Of a DNA stretch of 64,000 bases, positions 49,052-60,780 are shown in pieces. How positions within the stretch are numbered: the stretch's first letter is position 1; each line of letters opens with the position of its first letter. Source of the DNA: Cucumis sativus (Eukaryota > Streptophyta > Magnoliopsida > Cucurbitales > Cucurbitaceae); contig NC_026657.2 in NCBI RefSeq assembly GCF_000004075.3, forward strand, positions 12,276,001 through 12,340,000. Reading direction: 5' to 3'. The position numbers and the translations under genes were made by a program. The notes beneath the pieces are model-generated. The model was not told the DNA's origin. It made no database searches and saw nothing but the letters and a program-made list of their open reading frames with translations.

Positions 49052-52000
49052 CTCTTTAAAATGTCTCTTTTATCCATATGGTTTTGCACCTAATGTCATA
49101 ACCAACGAATAAAATTCCTTTTTTTCTCTCCTTGATTTCATATGAAAAATGTATATATTTGTATGTGTGAATTAGGTTTTTCTATTTTATTTTATAGTTT
49201 TTTTCTATTTATGAAATACTATTTTGATTTTTAACTCTTAATTAAGTTTATTTTAGTCCAAAATTTTTCAAAGGTTCATTTTGGTCATTTGAGTTTTGTT
49301 CCATTTTTATTTCTAGGGTTTGGAAATGCATATTTTAGTCCTAATTTTCCTTTTCAGAAAAATCAATTTGGTACTTGCTGTATTAATATTTTTCTACCTA
49401 CCCAAAGCTTGTCTCTAAATTATATAGCTTAAGATCATGCTCATCTTTTAGCACGTGTACACATAATGATCAAAATTCTCATTTTAATGGGTTGAAAATA
49501 AAATAAATGTAAGAACTAAAACAATAATTATTCAAGAAAGAAAATTTTAAAATATCATGGATCAAAATAGTACAAATTCAAAATTGATGAAGGAAAGTTG
49601 GAGACATAAAAGGAAATCTAACTTAAGAGCCCATCTAACTTAAGAGCACATTAGTGACTACCGTCGGCAACGACAAAAAGATCCTTTACAATAATATTCA
49701 ATACCATCCACCTTTAGCATAAATTTTCATTTTCATTTTTTTTTTTTCTTAACCACATGACCTAAAAGATCCTCGTACTAGTAGAGAGTTAATTAACTTC
49801 ATTGACTCTACGTTCTTAACCAATATTAAAATATATATTGGTAAGAGAAAGAGTGAAGTATATTGTTTCACATTTAATTAAATATGAAGAAAAAAGGGTT
49901 GAGTTTGAAAAGTTATTTTTGCCCTAGCTTGTGAGGCTAAAGTTTTAGACTTTATGAAAAGAAAATGTTTGCTAGAAGTAAGTGGTACAATTGAATGAGT
50001 ATGTTAATAGTTATATGGATGGTGATGCAATAGAATAATAATTGGCAATGTCAACTAAGAGAATGTATAAGTAGGGTTGTATACCTAATTTGTTCAAAAT
50101 TAAAATTCTATTATTGCATGATCTTGTGCCCATCTAAAAATACAAAGTACCTTATAAACTCTTGTGTATAGAGAGGATCTAATTCCAACCAAACAATTAT
50201 GTCAGATATTGAATATATATATATATATATATATGAACTTTTTCTCAATAATATTCATGAAAATATGTTTGAATTTTTTGAGTTGCTATAGATTGTAAAT
50301 GTCGGTGAGTTCTACACTAATTTTAAAGACATACCAACATGACATATAATAAATGAATGGAGAGAAATTTTCTCCATTTTTTTAGGTGAAGTTGCAATAA
50401 CTTTTTATTTTGTTTTTTAGTTGTAATTGTTAAAAAAATAAATATTAATCATATGTAACATATGCTAAAAGAGCTCAAATTATTATACAATATATCAACT
50501 TTCAACAAGCTTATTGAATTTGTAGGTAATGTTATCAGAATTTATTTAAGTACTTTGTTTACAATAATAATAATAATAATAATAATAATAATTTATCTAA
50601 AATAGATTATTAATATTAATTGTTTGTTTAAAACATCCTTTCAAATATAACCAAATGAAAAAATATAACTTATAAATATAATAAAATATAAAAAATATAT
50701 GAAACTATAAATTTTAAGCAGTTTTATTATTTAATTTTTTTAACTTGAATGGGGATGGATCAAATGTATTTGATAAATATATTTGGTTAAAAAAGGGTCA
50801 ATTTTTTTAAAAAAATAACTATTTACTAAATATTGTAAGATTTTGTATTATATTTGCAATAAATATTAATAGATTTTTATTAGTGGTATTAATATAATCT
50901 ACTATGGATCGTTATTGATATAATATAAAATTTTGTTATATTTCATGAAATATTTTCACTTCGTTTTTTAAAATATTAAAAAAATAAAAAAAAATGAGAA
51001 GACAGATGTAGATTGGAGAGGCCAATAAGGATAGGGAAATTATTAATAGCCAAGTTTAAGAGAAAGAGTATCGAAAAGGTAAAAACCAATGTGTGGTTAA
51101 GTTTACAAAGTGGACAAAAATGAATAATAATAATTAGGAGGGGTTGAGTTGAATAATGAATCAAACCCTACAACATGCTTCAAATATCCATTTCATAACT
51201 GCAAAAGAATGCGTTTTCTTTTTTGCTACTTATAGTTTTAATGCACTTAAATTAAATAATGATTTTAAATTTTGTTTAAAATTCTCTGAACATAAAAGTA
51301 TAGTTAAGAGAGATGCTTATACTTTTACTTTTAGTAATGAAAAATATACAGGATGTCTTCCATTATAATTGAGTTACATTTTCATTTCAAATTAAGTGAA
51401 AATGGTGAGATTATTTATATCAAACCTTTGAGTAAATTAAATACAACCTTGTAACATCTTCTAGTTTGTAATTATTAACCTCCATTTAATGATTGTAATT
51501 AATGTAAATGGATATAATGATCAAAACCTCAAATCAAATCAATATTTCTTCCATAGTACTTAAATTAACATTTTATTAAAAGTAATTAATGTAATTTTAA
51601 ATAAATAACAACTAGTTTATCAATAACTTTAGAAGTTGGATTGCTTTATATATATATATTTCTAAACTTTAATTGATAATTTAACTTGGGCTATTTTCTC
51701 TTATTTAGTTCTTACCTGGTATAAAATAAGAAAATCAATATCTATTTTTCATGTTTTGAAAGGAGAAAAAGTGTATGTTTATTAATTATTAGAACAAAAA
51801 AATAGGTAACAAATAAAATTTTAAAAATTATCTTGCATCAAAAAAAAAAAAAATGTAAACAAAATTTACACAATATATCTAAGACATATTATATGAAACG
51901 TGATTTTTTTCTCTTTGATCCGTGGTTGAGATCAAATACATTTTTGAAAGTATAAACACATTAATATTAAATATATAATTTAAGGGATGCAATGTGTTGT

Positions 52001-53840
52001 TGATCAATTGAAAGTTTAACCATACAATGTAGAATTATTCTTTTTAATTGGATAACATAGTTGCAAAACTTCACAAATAGTCAAAATTGTGTTGTAATCA
52101 ATTTGGTATTTTTTTTTATTATTATTGATTTAAAAAAGATGACCAACAAATGCGTGTAGATTGACCTTAATACATAGACTAATGTTTTAATTTTTGATTT
52201 ATCGAGAGGGGTGAAGAAGTCCAAAAATTATTTTCTTCTTGGCTGTTTTTAAGATAGTAAGAAGTAAGATATTTCTTATTTTAGGTTAGACCATTCATTC
52301 ACATCCATTCAACTAAAATTTATACAACAATAATAATCCACGTACGTTTAACGTCGTTGATAGGTGTTAAATAATAGAGACTAGATGTAAAAATGAGTTT
52401 AGGTACATAATAATTGTTATAACTTTTGTACCTAAACGTTGAAGATACGACGACCAATTTAACCCCTGTGTTAACAGAAAAATAGATAAGGATTAGACTA
52501 AAATATACTTGAGATATTAAAGGTGAAGCTGAAAAAGAGGGCAAATTGTGGTGGGAAATGGACATAATTCCACACATAGCTAACCAAACCCTCTATTGGT
52601 TGTGTGTTTAGTTTTAGATTTAGGGCCTTAATTGTGGTATAGGATGTCATGTCATAGTCACAAGGGGGATTAGAAGAGGATTGATAATTAATAAAATTCC
52701 ATTATTTTCTGATTATGCCACTTTAGAAGTGTCTCAAAAGAAGATTTAAGTGAAATGTTACCCTTAAAAAGTGATATGATTTGACTCACCTAAGTTTCCT
52801 TTTACACGTTAAAAATTATGCCTACTGTACATTAAACATATATTAGTTTTCTTAGATATCTCAACTCTTAAAACAGGAAAGTTAATCCTAATTTTCTATC
52901 TCAACTATAAATGTTGTGCATTTCTTTTATCTATTAAGGATATGGAAAAATACTATAAAAATATAATATTCCTTTTATTTATGCTATTATTTTGAAAAAG
53001 ATTCACATTACGACTAATGAATGAGAATAGTATTTATATTAGAGTTGGTACGTATAGATAAACTTCCCAAAATGTTATTCTATAGGCTTCATCCTAATAT
53101 AAATATTGTTATACTTAAATATTCAATGTTTTCTCCACTTTTGGCCCTTCTTTTTGCACTCCAAATTCCCACACAATATTTATTCGATATCTTTATTTAG
53201 ACTAAAATTTTAAATTTCATTCCATTTATGTAATTGTGAAGTTTTTTCTATGTACTTATATTTTAAAAGTTAATTTCTATTGAATTTGGCTTAATAATAA
53301 TGTAATAAGTGAATATGCTTACAAATTTTATAGTAAAAATATTTATAGATGATAAAAAATTAGGGAAAACTCAACCAAAAACTAAAATTCTGACATTTGA
53401 AAATACATAAAATAAAATTAAACAAATCCAGAATATAGCACAGAGATGACAGTTTAACAACGTTTTACATTAAATCCTACCTTTTTTTTCAAACATTAAA
53501 ATCTACCTTTTTTAAAATAAAAATAAAAAAACTTATGGTGTAGATATTATTCAGTAGACATAGAAATTGTCGGTTTTGAATGTAAAAGTTGAAATTTCTC
53601 TACTCCTAAAATTTGAAAAAGTTTCAATTATTTACTCTCTCTCTTTTTTTAAATTTTTTGTTTCTTTCAATTTTTCCATTTGAAACAATAAGAAAAGAAG
53701 TAAAAAAAGATAATAATAATAAATGAAGAATAGAAATTCATAATTATAATGGTCATGGCAATAAAAACAGGGGACCATTATACATAACCAAATTAACTTC
53801 TAACCACCAATACTGATACCCTTCTTCAATTTTGGCATTC
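49052..53840. other. Intergenic region between KCS-like copy 3 and the subtilase gene
   Basis: No gene recognised. It is AT-rich, with (AT)11 at 50213-50234, an (AAT)10 run at about 50563-50592 and homopolymers. At 50811-50950 there is a possible very degraded MITE (tatatttgcaa..., ttttgttatattt). Short open frames look like chance. Confidence 0.5.
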
Positions 53841-53942
53841 ATGAAACAACCACTCTTCTTTATTACACTCACCTCCATTCTCACAACTCCCCCATTCCCT
53901 CTTCATTTTTCACAAACACACTCCTTTCCTCTGTTCCCAAAA

Positions 53943-56264
53943 ATGGCTGATTCTCCTCTCAAATGCCTGTGTTTCCTTCTGTTTTTAGACTCTTTCCTTC
54001 TTTCAAGTGCTCTGTTTCTCAAAACTTATGTTGTTCAAATGGATAGGTCTGCAATGCCGGACTCTTTTACCAATCATTTTGAGTGGTACTCCAATGTGCT
54101 AACCAATGTGGTTCTTGACCTTCAAAGAGAAGGTAATGGTGGAGGAGGTGAAGAGAGGATCATTTACGGTTATCACAATGTTTTCCATGGAGTTGCAGCT
54201 CGATTGAGTGAAGAAGAGGTTGAGAAGCTCGAGGAAGAAGATGGGGTTGTGGCTATTTTTCCTGAGATGAAGTACGAGCTTCATACTACTAGAAGCCCCA
54301 GATTTCTTGGGCTTGAACCAGCTGATAGCAACAGCGCCTGGTCTCAGCAAATTGCAGACCATGATGTGGTTGTTGGAGTCTTGGACACTGGGATTTGGCC
54401 GGAGAGTGACAGCTTTGACGATGCTGGAATGTCGCCAGTGCCGGCGCATTGGAAAGGGGAATGTGAAACAGGGAGAGGGTTTACGAAACAGAATTGTAAT
54501 AGAAAGATCGTTGGGGCCAGAGTGTTTTACCGTGGGTATCAAGCTGCAACTGGGAAATTTAACGAACAGTTGGAGTACAAATCGCCGAGGGATCAAGATG
54601 GGCATGGAACTCACACGGCAGCTACCGTCGCTGGCTCTCCGGTGGCCGGCGCAAGTCTTCTTGGTTATGCTTATGGAACGGCCAGAGGAATGGCGCCCGG
54701 AGCTAGAATTGCAGCTTACAAGGTCTGTTGGATTGGTGGCTGCTTTAGCTCCGACATTTTGTCGGCTGTTGACAGAGCTGTGGCCGATGGAGTAAATGTT
54801 CTGTCCATCTCTTTGGGAGGTGGGGTTTCTTCGTACTATCGCGATAGTCTCTCCGTTGCAGCATTTGGGGCAATGGAGATGGGCGTGTTTGTTTCTTGCT
54901 CGGCTGGAAATGGAGGGCCGGACCCTGTCAGTCTCACGAATGTATCACCATGGATAACTACCGTCGGTGCCAGTACAATGGACAGAGATTTCCCGGCCAT
55001 TGTCAAGCTCGGCGATGGCAGAACAATAACCGGCGTTTCACTTTACAGAGGAAGAATCACAATTCCAGAAAACAAACAATTCCCAATTGTCTACATGGGG
55101 AGTAACTCGAGCAGCCCTGATCCGAGCTCGCTCTGTTTAGAGGGAACTTTAGATCCCCATTTCGTCGCCGGAAAAATTGTGATATGTGATCGGGGAATTA
55201 GCCCTCGGGTCCAGAAGGGTGTGGTGGTGAAAAATGCAGGTGGGATTGGGATGATTCTGTCGAACACGGCGGCAAATGGGGAAGAACTTGTTGCCGATTG
55301 CCATTTAGTACCGGCTGTCGCCATTGGGGAAAGAGAAGGCAAAGCAATTAAACAGTACGCATTAACGAATCGAAGAGCGACGGCGACATTAGGGTTTTTA
55401 GGGACAAGATTAGGGGTAAAACCGTCGCCGGTGGTGGCGGCGTTTTCATCTAGAGGACCAAATTTCCTCACTCTTGAGATCCTAAAGCCGGATCTGGTGG
55501 CTCCTGGCGTTAATATCCTCGCCGCTTGGACCGGAAAAACAGGACCGTCGAGCTTAACGACGGACACAAGAAGGGTCAAATTCAACATTCTTTCAGGAAC
55601 TTCAATGTCTTGCCCTCACGTCAGCGGCGTAGCGGCTCTAATCAAATCGAAGCATCCCGATTGGAGCCCGTCGGCGATTAAATCCGCACTGATGACCACC
55701 GCTTACGTTCACGATAACACATACAAACCTCTGAAAGACTCCTCCGCCGCATCACCGTCAAGTCCATACGACCATGGCGCCGGCCACATAAATCCTAGAA
55801 AAGCCCTAGATCCTGGTTTGGTTTACGAAATTCAGCCGCAAGATTACTTCGACTTCCTCTGTACGCAGGATTTAAGCCCAACACAGCTGAAAGTCTTCTC
55901 AAAATATTCAAACAGAACATGCCGTGGTCTTCTCCCCAACCCAGGAGACTTGAATTACCCAGCAATCTCCGCCGTTTTCCCTGAGAAAACCACCGTCACT
56001 TCGCTGACCCTTCACAGAACCGTCACGAATGTGGGCCCTGCAACCTCCAGTTACCATGCGGTGGTGAGTCCGTTCAAGGGGGCCACCGTGAAAGTTGAGC
56101 CGGAGAGTCTGAATTTCACAAGAAGGTATGAAAAGGTTTCTTATAGAATAACTTTTGTGACGAAGAAGAGACAGAGCATGCCAGAATTTGGAGGGTTGAT
56201 TTGGAAGGATGGAAGTCATAAAGTGAGAAGCCCCATTGTGATTACTTGGTTGTCGTTTGTTTGA
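53943..56264 (+). CDS. SBT1.3: Subtilisin-like protease SBT1.3-like
   Basis: Intact intronless secreted plant subtilase, 773 residues from this ATG. Domains: signal peptide about 1-24 (CLCFLLFLDSFLLSSA), inhibitor-I9 prodomain about 28-114 (KTYVVQMDRSAMP to YELHTTRSP), then the S8 catalytic domain with Asp148 (VVGVLDTGIWPES), His221 (DGHGTHTAATVAGSP), oxyanion Asn323 (CSAGNGGPDP) and Ser554 (SGTSMSCPHVSG). The PA domain is inserted at about 380-475, and the Fn3-like C-terminal domain follows from about 665 to FGGLIWKDGSHKVRSP. Such enzymes process or degrade extracellular proteins in the apoplast. Start choice: an in-frame ATG at 53841 would add 34 residues with a second hydrophobic stretch; 53943 gives a single normal signal peptide and is preferred. 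It resembles Arabidopsis SBT1.3 (At5g51750) very closely, and the neighbouring OMA1 gene agrees. Confidence 0.94.
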   Translation: MADSPLKCLCFLLFLDSFLLSSALFLKTYVVQMDRSAMPDSFTNHFEWYSNVLTNVVLDLQREGNGGGGEERIIYGYHNVFHGVAARLSEEEVEKLEEEDGVVAIFPEMKYELHTTRSPRFLGLEPADSNSAWSQQIADHDVVVGVLDTGIWPESDSFDDAGMSPVPAHWKGECETGRGFTKQNCNRKIVGARVFYRGYQAATGKFNEQLEYKSPRDQDGHGTHTAATVAGSPVAGASLLGYAYGTARGMAPGARIAAYKVCWIGGCFSSDILSAVDRAVADGVNVLSISLGGGVSSYYRDSLSVAAFGAMEMGVFVSCSAGNGGPDPVSLTNVSPWITTVGASTMDRDFPAIVKLGDGRTITGVSLYRGRITIPENKQFPIVYMGSNSSSPDPSSLCLEGTLDPHFVAGKIVICDRGISPRVQKGVVVKNAGGIGMILSNTAANGEELVADCHLVPAVAIGEREGKAIKQYALTNRRATATLGFLGTRLGVKPSPVVAAFSSRGPNFLTLEILKPDLVAPGVNILAAWTGKTGPSSLTTDTRRVKFNILSGTSMSCPHVSGVAALIKSKHPDWSPSAIKSALMTTAYVHDNTYKPLKDSSAASPSSPYDHGAGHINPRKALDPGLVYEIQPQDYFDFLCTQDLSPTQLKVFSKYSNRTCRGLLPNPGDLNYPAISAVFPEKTTVTSLTLHRTVTNVGPATSSYHAVVSPFKGATVKVEPESLNFTRRYEKVSYRITFVTKKRQSMPEFGGLIWKDGSHKVRSPIVITWLSFV

Positions 56265-58129
56265 ATTTCAGTTATACGTTTGGTGATCAATCCTCAAAGT
56301 TGCTCGTTTTGTTAAGAATTATTTCGTTGCTGCCACTCGGAAACATATGGGATTTCAATTTTATTACTCTCTCCATGGAACTTCATGCCTTTTGCAATTC
56401 AATTTTGCTATTATAATTCCTCATTCTCAGAAATAAATAAAAAAAACAAGGAAAATTAATGTTATTTAAACCAAAAATAACTATTTTTATGTGACAAGTA
56501 TTTATCTTAATGTCAATGTTTATTCAACTTCTTTTTCTTTTACATTTATCTCTCTAAATCACATGTCTTTAAATTTTGTATATAAGTAAAGTTTGGTTTA
56601 TAATGATTTAGTTATGTATTCTTTTTTTTCAATTTTGTTACAGTTAGTCTCTTCACTAAACTATGTAACAACTCAATTTTATTGTTTATTAATGTTAAGA
56701 TATTGCATAAAAAAACTCCACTTTAATTAATAAAGAGTCTAACTTTGAATTTACATTACTATAGGAGCCAATATTCAAATGTTTAATTTTTTTTTTCTTA
56801 TTCTAAAAATCGTGGAATGAAAAATCAAACATAGTAATTAGTATTTTATGTACCAAATTATTGGCAAAAAGAATTTAAATTTCGGTTGAGTAGTGACTAA
56901 ACTATCAATTTGGTACATATATAGAATAAAAGTCCTTATACCTTCTGGTCATAATTGCAGTTATTCAATTAGTCAACAACCAAAAAGAATAGTAATTACA
57001 TCAAGCAAATTTAATGTAAAAAATCTCCTCAACGTGAGGAAAAAAACCATTGATGAAAGTTAATATCTCCACTCTAAGTCTATAATGAATAATGGATCCA
57101 ACAAATTCTATTAGTTATATCTCCAGACATACAAAACATCCAAATAATATTCACGTAACAAACACTAGCAACCAATTACCAACTTTAGGTAGTTTCAAAA
57201 AATAAATTTTCTCTATCTAAATTAAAGATACTCAAGTCAAGAATAGTACTATGTAAAAGTAATTACGAAATAACCTCTAAAAGGCTACTTCCTATTTTAA
57301 AACAAAATCAAATGCCATACGTGTATTAGAATTTAATATGCATAGGAATTGGTCAAATAGCAGTTGTTTATTGGTTAATTATAAAGTTGCTCTTTCCTTA
57401 CGTACCAATGTTGATAGAAATATGGATATCTTAGACGAAATATCTCTAAAATTCCAATTTTGATTGATATCTTTTAAAAAGTAAAAAGAAAAAAAAGAAA
57501 AACAAAATTTAAACAGATAAATAAACATTGTTTTATGATTCTAAAATAGATTGGTATATCTATTATTTAGATTACACTTACATTGGTAATATTTTGTTGT
57601 TTAATTATTATCTTTCGTGGATCAATTTAAATAATTAAAATTCGATAAATATTTGATTTAAAGTTTTTTTAAAATTAAGTTTGTAATACTCTTTCTGCTT
57701 CTAAATTTACTGTCTTCTTGTTTACTTGTTAGAACCAAGCCAAATTTTGAAAGAAAACAAAATAAATTTTTAAAAAATAGATTGTTGTTATTTTTAGAAT
57801 TTAGCTAAAATATAACTCTTTGATAAATATAAAAAACAATATTGTGCTCGATATTTTTCCATGTGTATTAAACAGTAGTTTGAATGACCCACCTCTATTT
57901 AGTTCACAATTTATGGTCCCTTCAAAACAAACAAGTACCAAATGAATAATTCAAAATATAGAAATGAGACCCAAAATTGACGTGTTAAATTTTTTACCAC
58001 TACAATTATTGAAATCAAATTTATCAAGCATGTAGTTCAATGTAAATGAATAGAACCCCGTATTTAATTTTCTTAGTACAACATGCATGCATGCTCAATT
58101 ATATCAAATTGTATGTGTTCGCACGAGAT
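56265..58129. other. Intergenic region downstream of the subtilase gene
   Basis: This is the 3' flank of the subtilase gene, then AT-rich DNA. No gene, promoter or defined repeat recognised. Confidence 0.6.
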
Positions 58130-58700
58130 TTCCGGAGAAATTTAATTCGTGGACTTGAACTTGGAGTTGATGTTGTATTTTTGTTGATTTGATGCGATGC
58201 GGTTCAATCTCTAGAATTTGATCATCTGATTCTCTCTCAACTGTATGTCTACGCTTGATTTGGAGGAAGCGGAGCACATGATGTTCTTGAAGTTTGTTGA
58301 ACGTCTACGCTTGATTTGGAGAAGCGGAGCACGTGATGTTCTTGAAGTTTGTTGAACGTCTACGCTTGATTTGGAGAAGCGGAGCACGTGATGTTCTTCA
58401 AGTTGGTTGAATGCTTACGTTTGATTTGAGGAAGCGGAGCACGTGATGTTCTTGAAGTTGGAGTCTTGGAAGAAAGTTTGTATTTTCAAAACAGCTTCAA
58501 TCTTCGAGGGTGGTCAACTTCAGAAGTTAGGGAGTCTTCTAGCTCTTGGAAGAATTCTCTTTGGATCTTCTAGAGTCGAGAATTCCTCTATTTATAGAGT
58601 TCACTGGTGGGCTTTATGGGTTTGAACCTGGTTGGTCCATGGACCAGACCCATGGGCTCAACCATATGGACTTAGGTTATATTTAGTCTTTGGGCTCAAT
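58130..58700 (-). mobile_element. LTR-like fragment with four tandem 55-bp repeats
   Basis: Four units, 58247-58302 (56 bp), 58303-58357, 58358-58412 and 58413-58462. Each has gtctacgcttgatttgga or a variant, then gaagcggagcacgtgatg and ttcttgaagtt. Downstream on the plus strand is gagtcttct, gaattcctctatttatagag (a TATA box on the minus strand, 58586-58599), then ttatgggtttgaacc. The block order matches 19060-19400, which has only one repeat unit. Repeats inside an LTR U3 are typical enhancers of retrotransposons. Ends and coding region are not present. Confidence 0.5.
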
Positions 58701-60522
58701 TAAGCTTATTTTTTTTTGCTTAATTGAACTAAAATGATTAACTTAATCTAACGATTAATATGAAAACATGTGGCATTATTAGAATGACCAATTTATTTAT
58801 TTTAAGTCTTTAATTTGGAGCATGTGTCAATTTTAATTAGTCCCAAATTTAATTATTTGTACTTTTCATCATTAACTTAATAAATGATGTGGCAACCTGT
58901 GATTGGTCTCAAAATTTCTTATTAAACAGTATGATATACACATCTCATTTTTAAAATGATTCTTATAAAGAAAAAGAATTGACAAATTATTTATACTTTA
59001 AAACAAAACCTCTATATACAAAATATTTTGACAATTTCTATTTTAAAAAAATGTTCAATATAGAAAGTATTCAAGTGTAAGACTTAGTAATTAGAGGTTG
59101 TATGATTGTGATTTGTAAATTTTAATTTTAAATTAAAAAAATTTACGTAAATTAATATTAAACTCGTGTAATCTACTTATACATGAATTAAGGTGGATTA
59201 TCATTTCAATCTTTTCATATTGATGTTGTTTTATAATGTATTATAATATGCATATTTAAAATGTTATTTTGATTTGAACTACAATTACTCTTTTTTATTT
59301 ATATATTTATTTAATCTAACTTATTTGATATTTTTTTTTCTAGACAATAGTTATCAATCAATTAAAATTTAAGAATAGGCATGAGAAACTAAATTAATGT
59401 GTGGAACGATAAACTTGAGATTAATAAAGATACTAAGTTCTAAAGAAAGTTAAAATCTAACCTATTATAGAATCAAATAAGATCAATTGAAAATTTGTTT
59501 CACCAAATAGCCTAAAATGTTAAAATTGCTCCATGCAAATGTACATGATCTAAAACCAAGTTTAAGGTTCAAACTATATTAATCGGAAAAACATCACATA
59601 ATAAAAATAATGATAGTAATAAAAAATTGAGATGATTTGATGATAATAAAGATATATGGATTCACTTTTGATAATTGGGTTTGCACATATGCTTGTTGGG
59701 ATTGGATATATATTGGTTCAAGGTAACAATGATTAATGTTTATAATTAGTTACAAGATCATTAAAATATGGAAGTTAAGTATGTGTATTTGATTTATCAA
59801 TTATATATATAAAATCAAAAATTAAATAATTACTTAAATGAATGTTTCAAAAAATAAAAGTAACCCAAGCTAAGTCCTAAGTTATATATTGGGGAATTGT
59901 TATATGGATATAACACTATTAATATATTTGTTATACTAATTAATTATTTGATAATTTAAAATTAGAAAATGAAGATTTTTCTATGTTAAACATTAATTTA
60001 ATTTTTTTTTATAAATATTAATTTCTACAAATAATTAATTCGAATGTTAATAAGCAATAATACAATTTTATATTAGATGATTAAGATAATATAAAATAAT
60101 AATTATAAACTTATTAGTTAACTTAAGAAAGTTGATGATATATGGGTTATCTCATTTATTTAGGTAAATATAAATAAAAAAATATTAATAATAACGTTTA
60201 TAACTTAATTTGAGAATATAAATCATTTAATTATTAATTGAAACAAATTTTATAAATTTGATGACTTTCACGAATATTCATGGATATCAAACTTAGAGAC
60301 TTTATTCTTTGTTTATATATTATATATTATTTTATTATTTAAATATTATATTTCTACAGTTTCTATATTTTCGATTGTGCTCGTTTTCACAGGAGTACTT
60401 GGTTTATTGAACTAATAATAATGCACCTAGTTTTCATATTCTCTTTTTCTAAAATAAATAAATTACTAAAGTAAAAGCACAATTTGATAATAGTGGGGAG
60501 CAATTTGACTATGTCTAAGTAT
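58701..60522. other. AT-rich intergenic stretch
   Basis: No gene or defined element recognised. Very AT-rich with many short A/T runs. Confidence 0.6.
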
Positions 60523-60780
60523 CACTACAAGAAAATGAGGATCTACTCACACACAAAAGCGTTGGAAAAAATAGAAAAATTGTCAAGAAACTATTTTTTG
60601 ACGCATAAATTGGCGTCGAGAAAATTAAGTAGGAAGAGGATATCGCGACGCACGAGATATAGCATCGGGATATCCTATATTTTTTCTTTAAAAAAAATCT
60701 TCTCATCATCTTCTTCAACTTCCTCCTCTTTTGTAGCCTTGTTGTCCCTAAGATAAAACAACATTGGTCTTCAATTGATT
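60523..60780 (+). mobile_element. Orphan CACTA-type transposon end
   Basis: It starts with CACTACAAGAAAAT at 60523-60536, the typical terminal sequence of plant CACTA (En/Spm) elements. Subterminal short words follow, as in this superfamily (tttttgacgcat at about 60594, ggcgtcgag, cgcgacgcacgag, gcatcggga). No matching inverted end (ttcttgtagtg) is present to the right in the window, and there is no transposase frame. It is either a solo end, a deleted element, or one whose other end is beyond the window. Confidence 0.5.

Noticed and set aside
54099-55588. Long minus-strand frames of 165-171 codons inside the subtilase gene
   Set aside because: Antisense shadows of a GC-rich conserved coding region.
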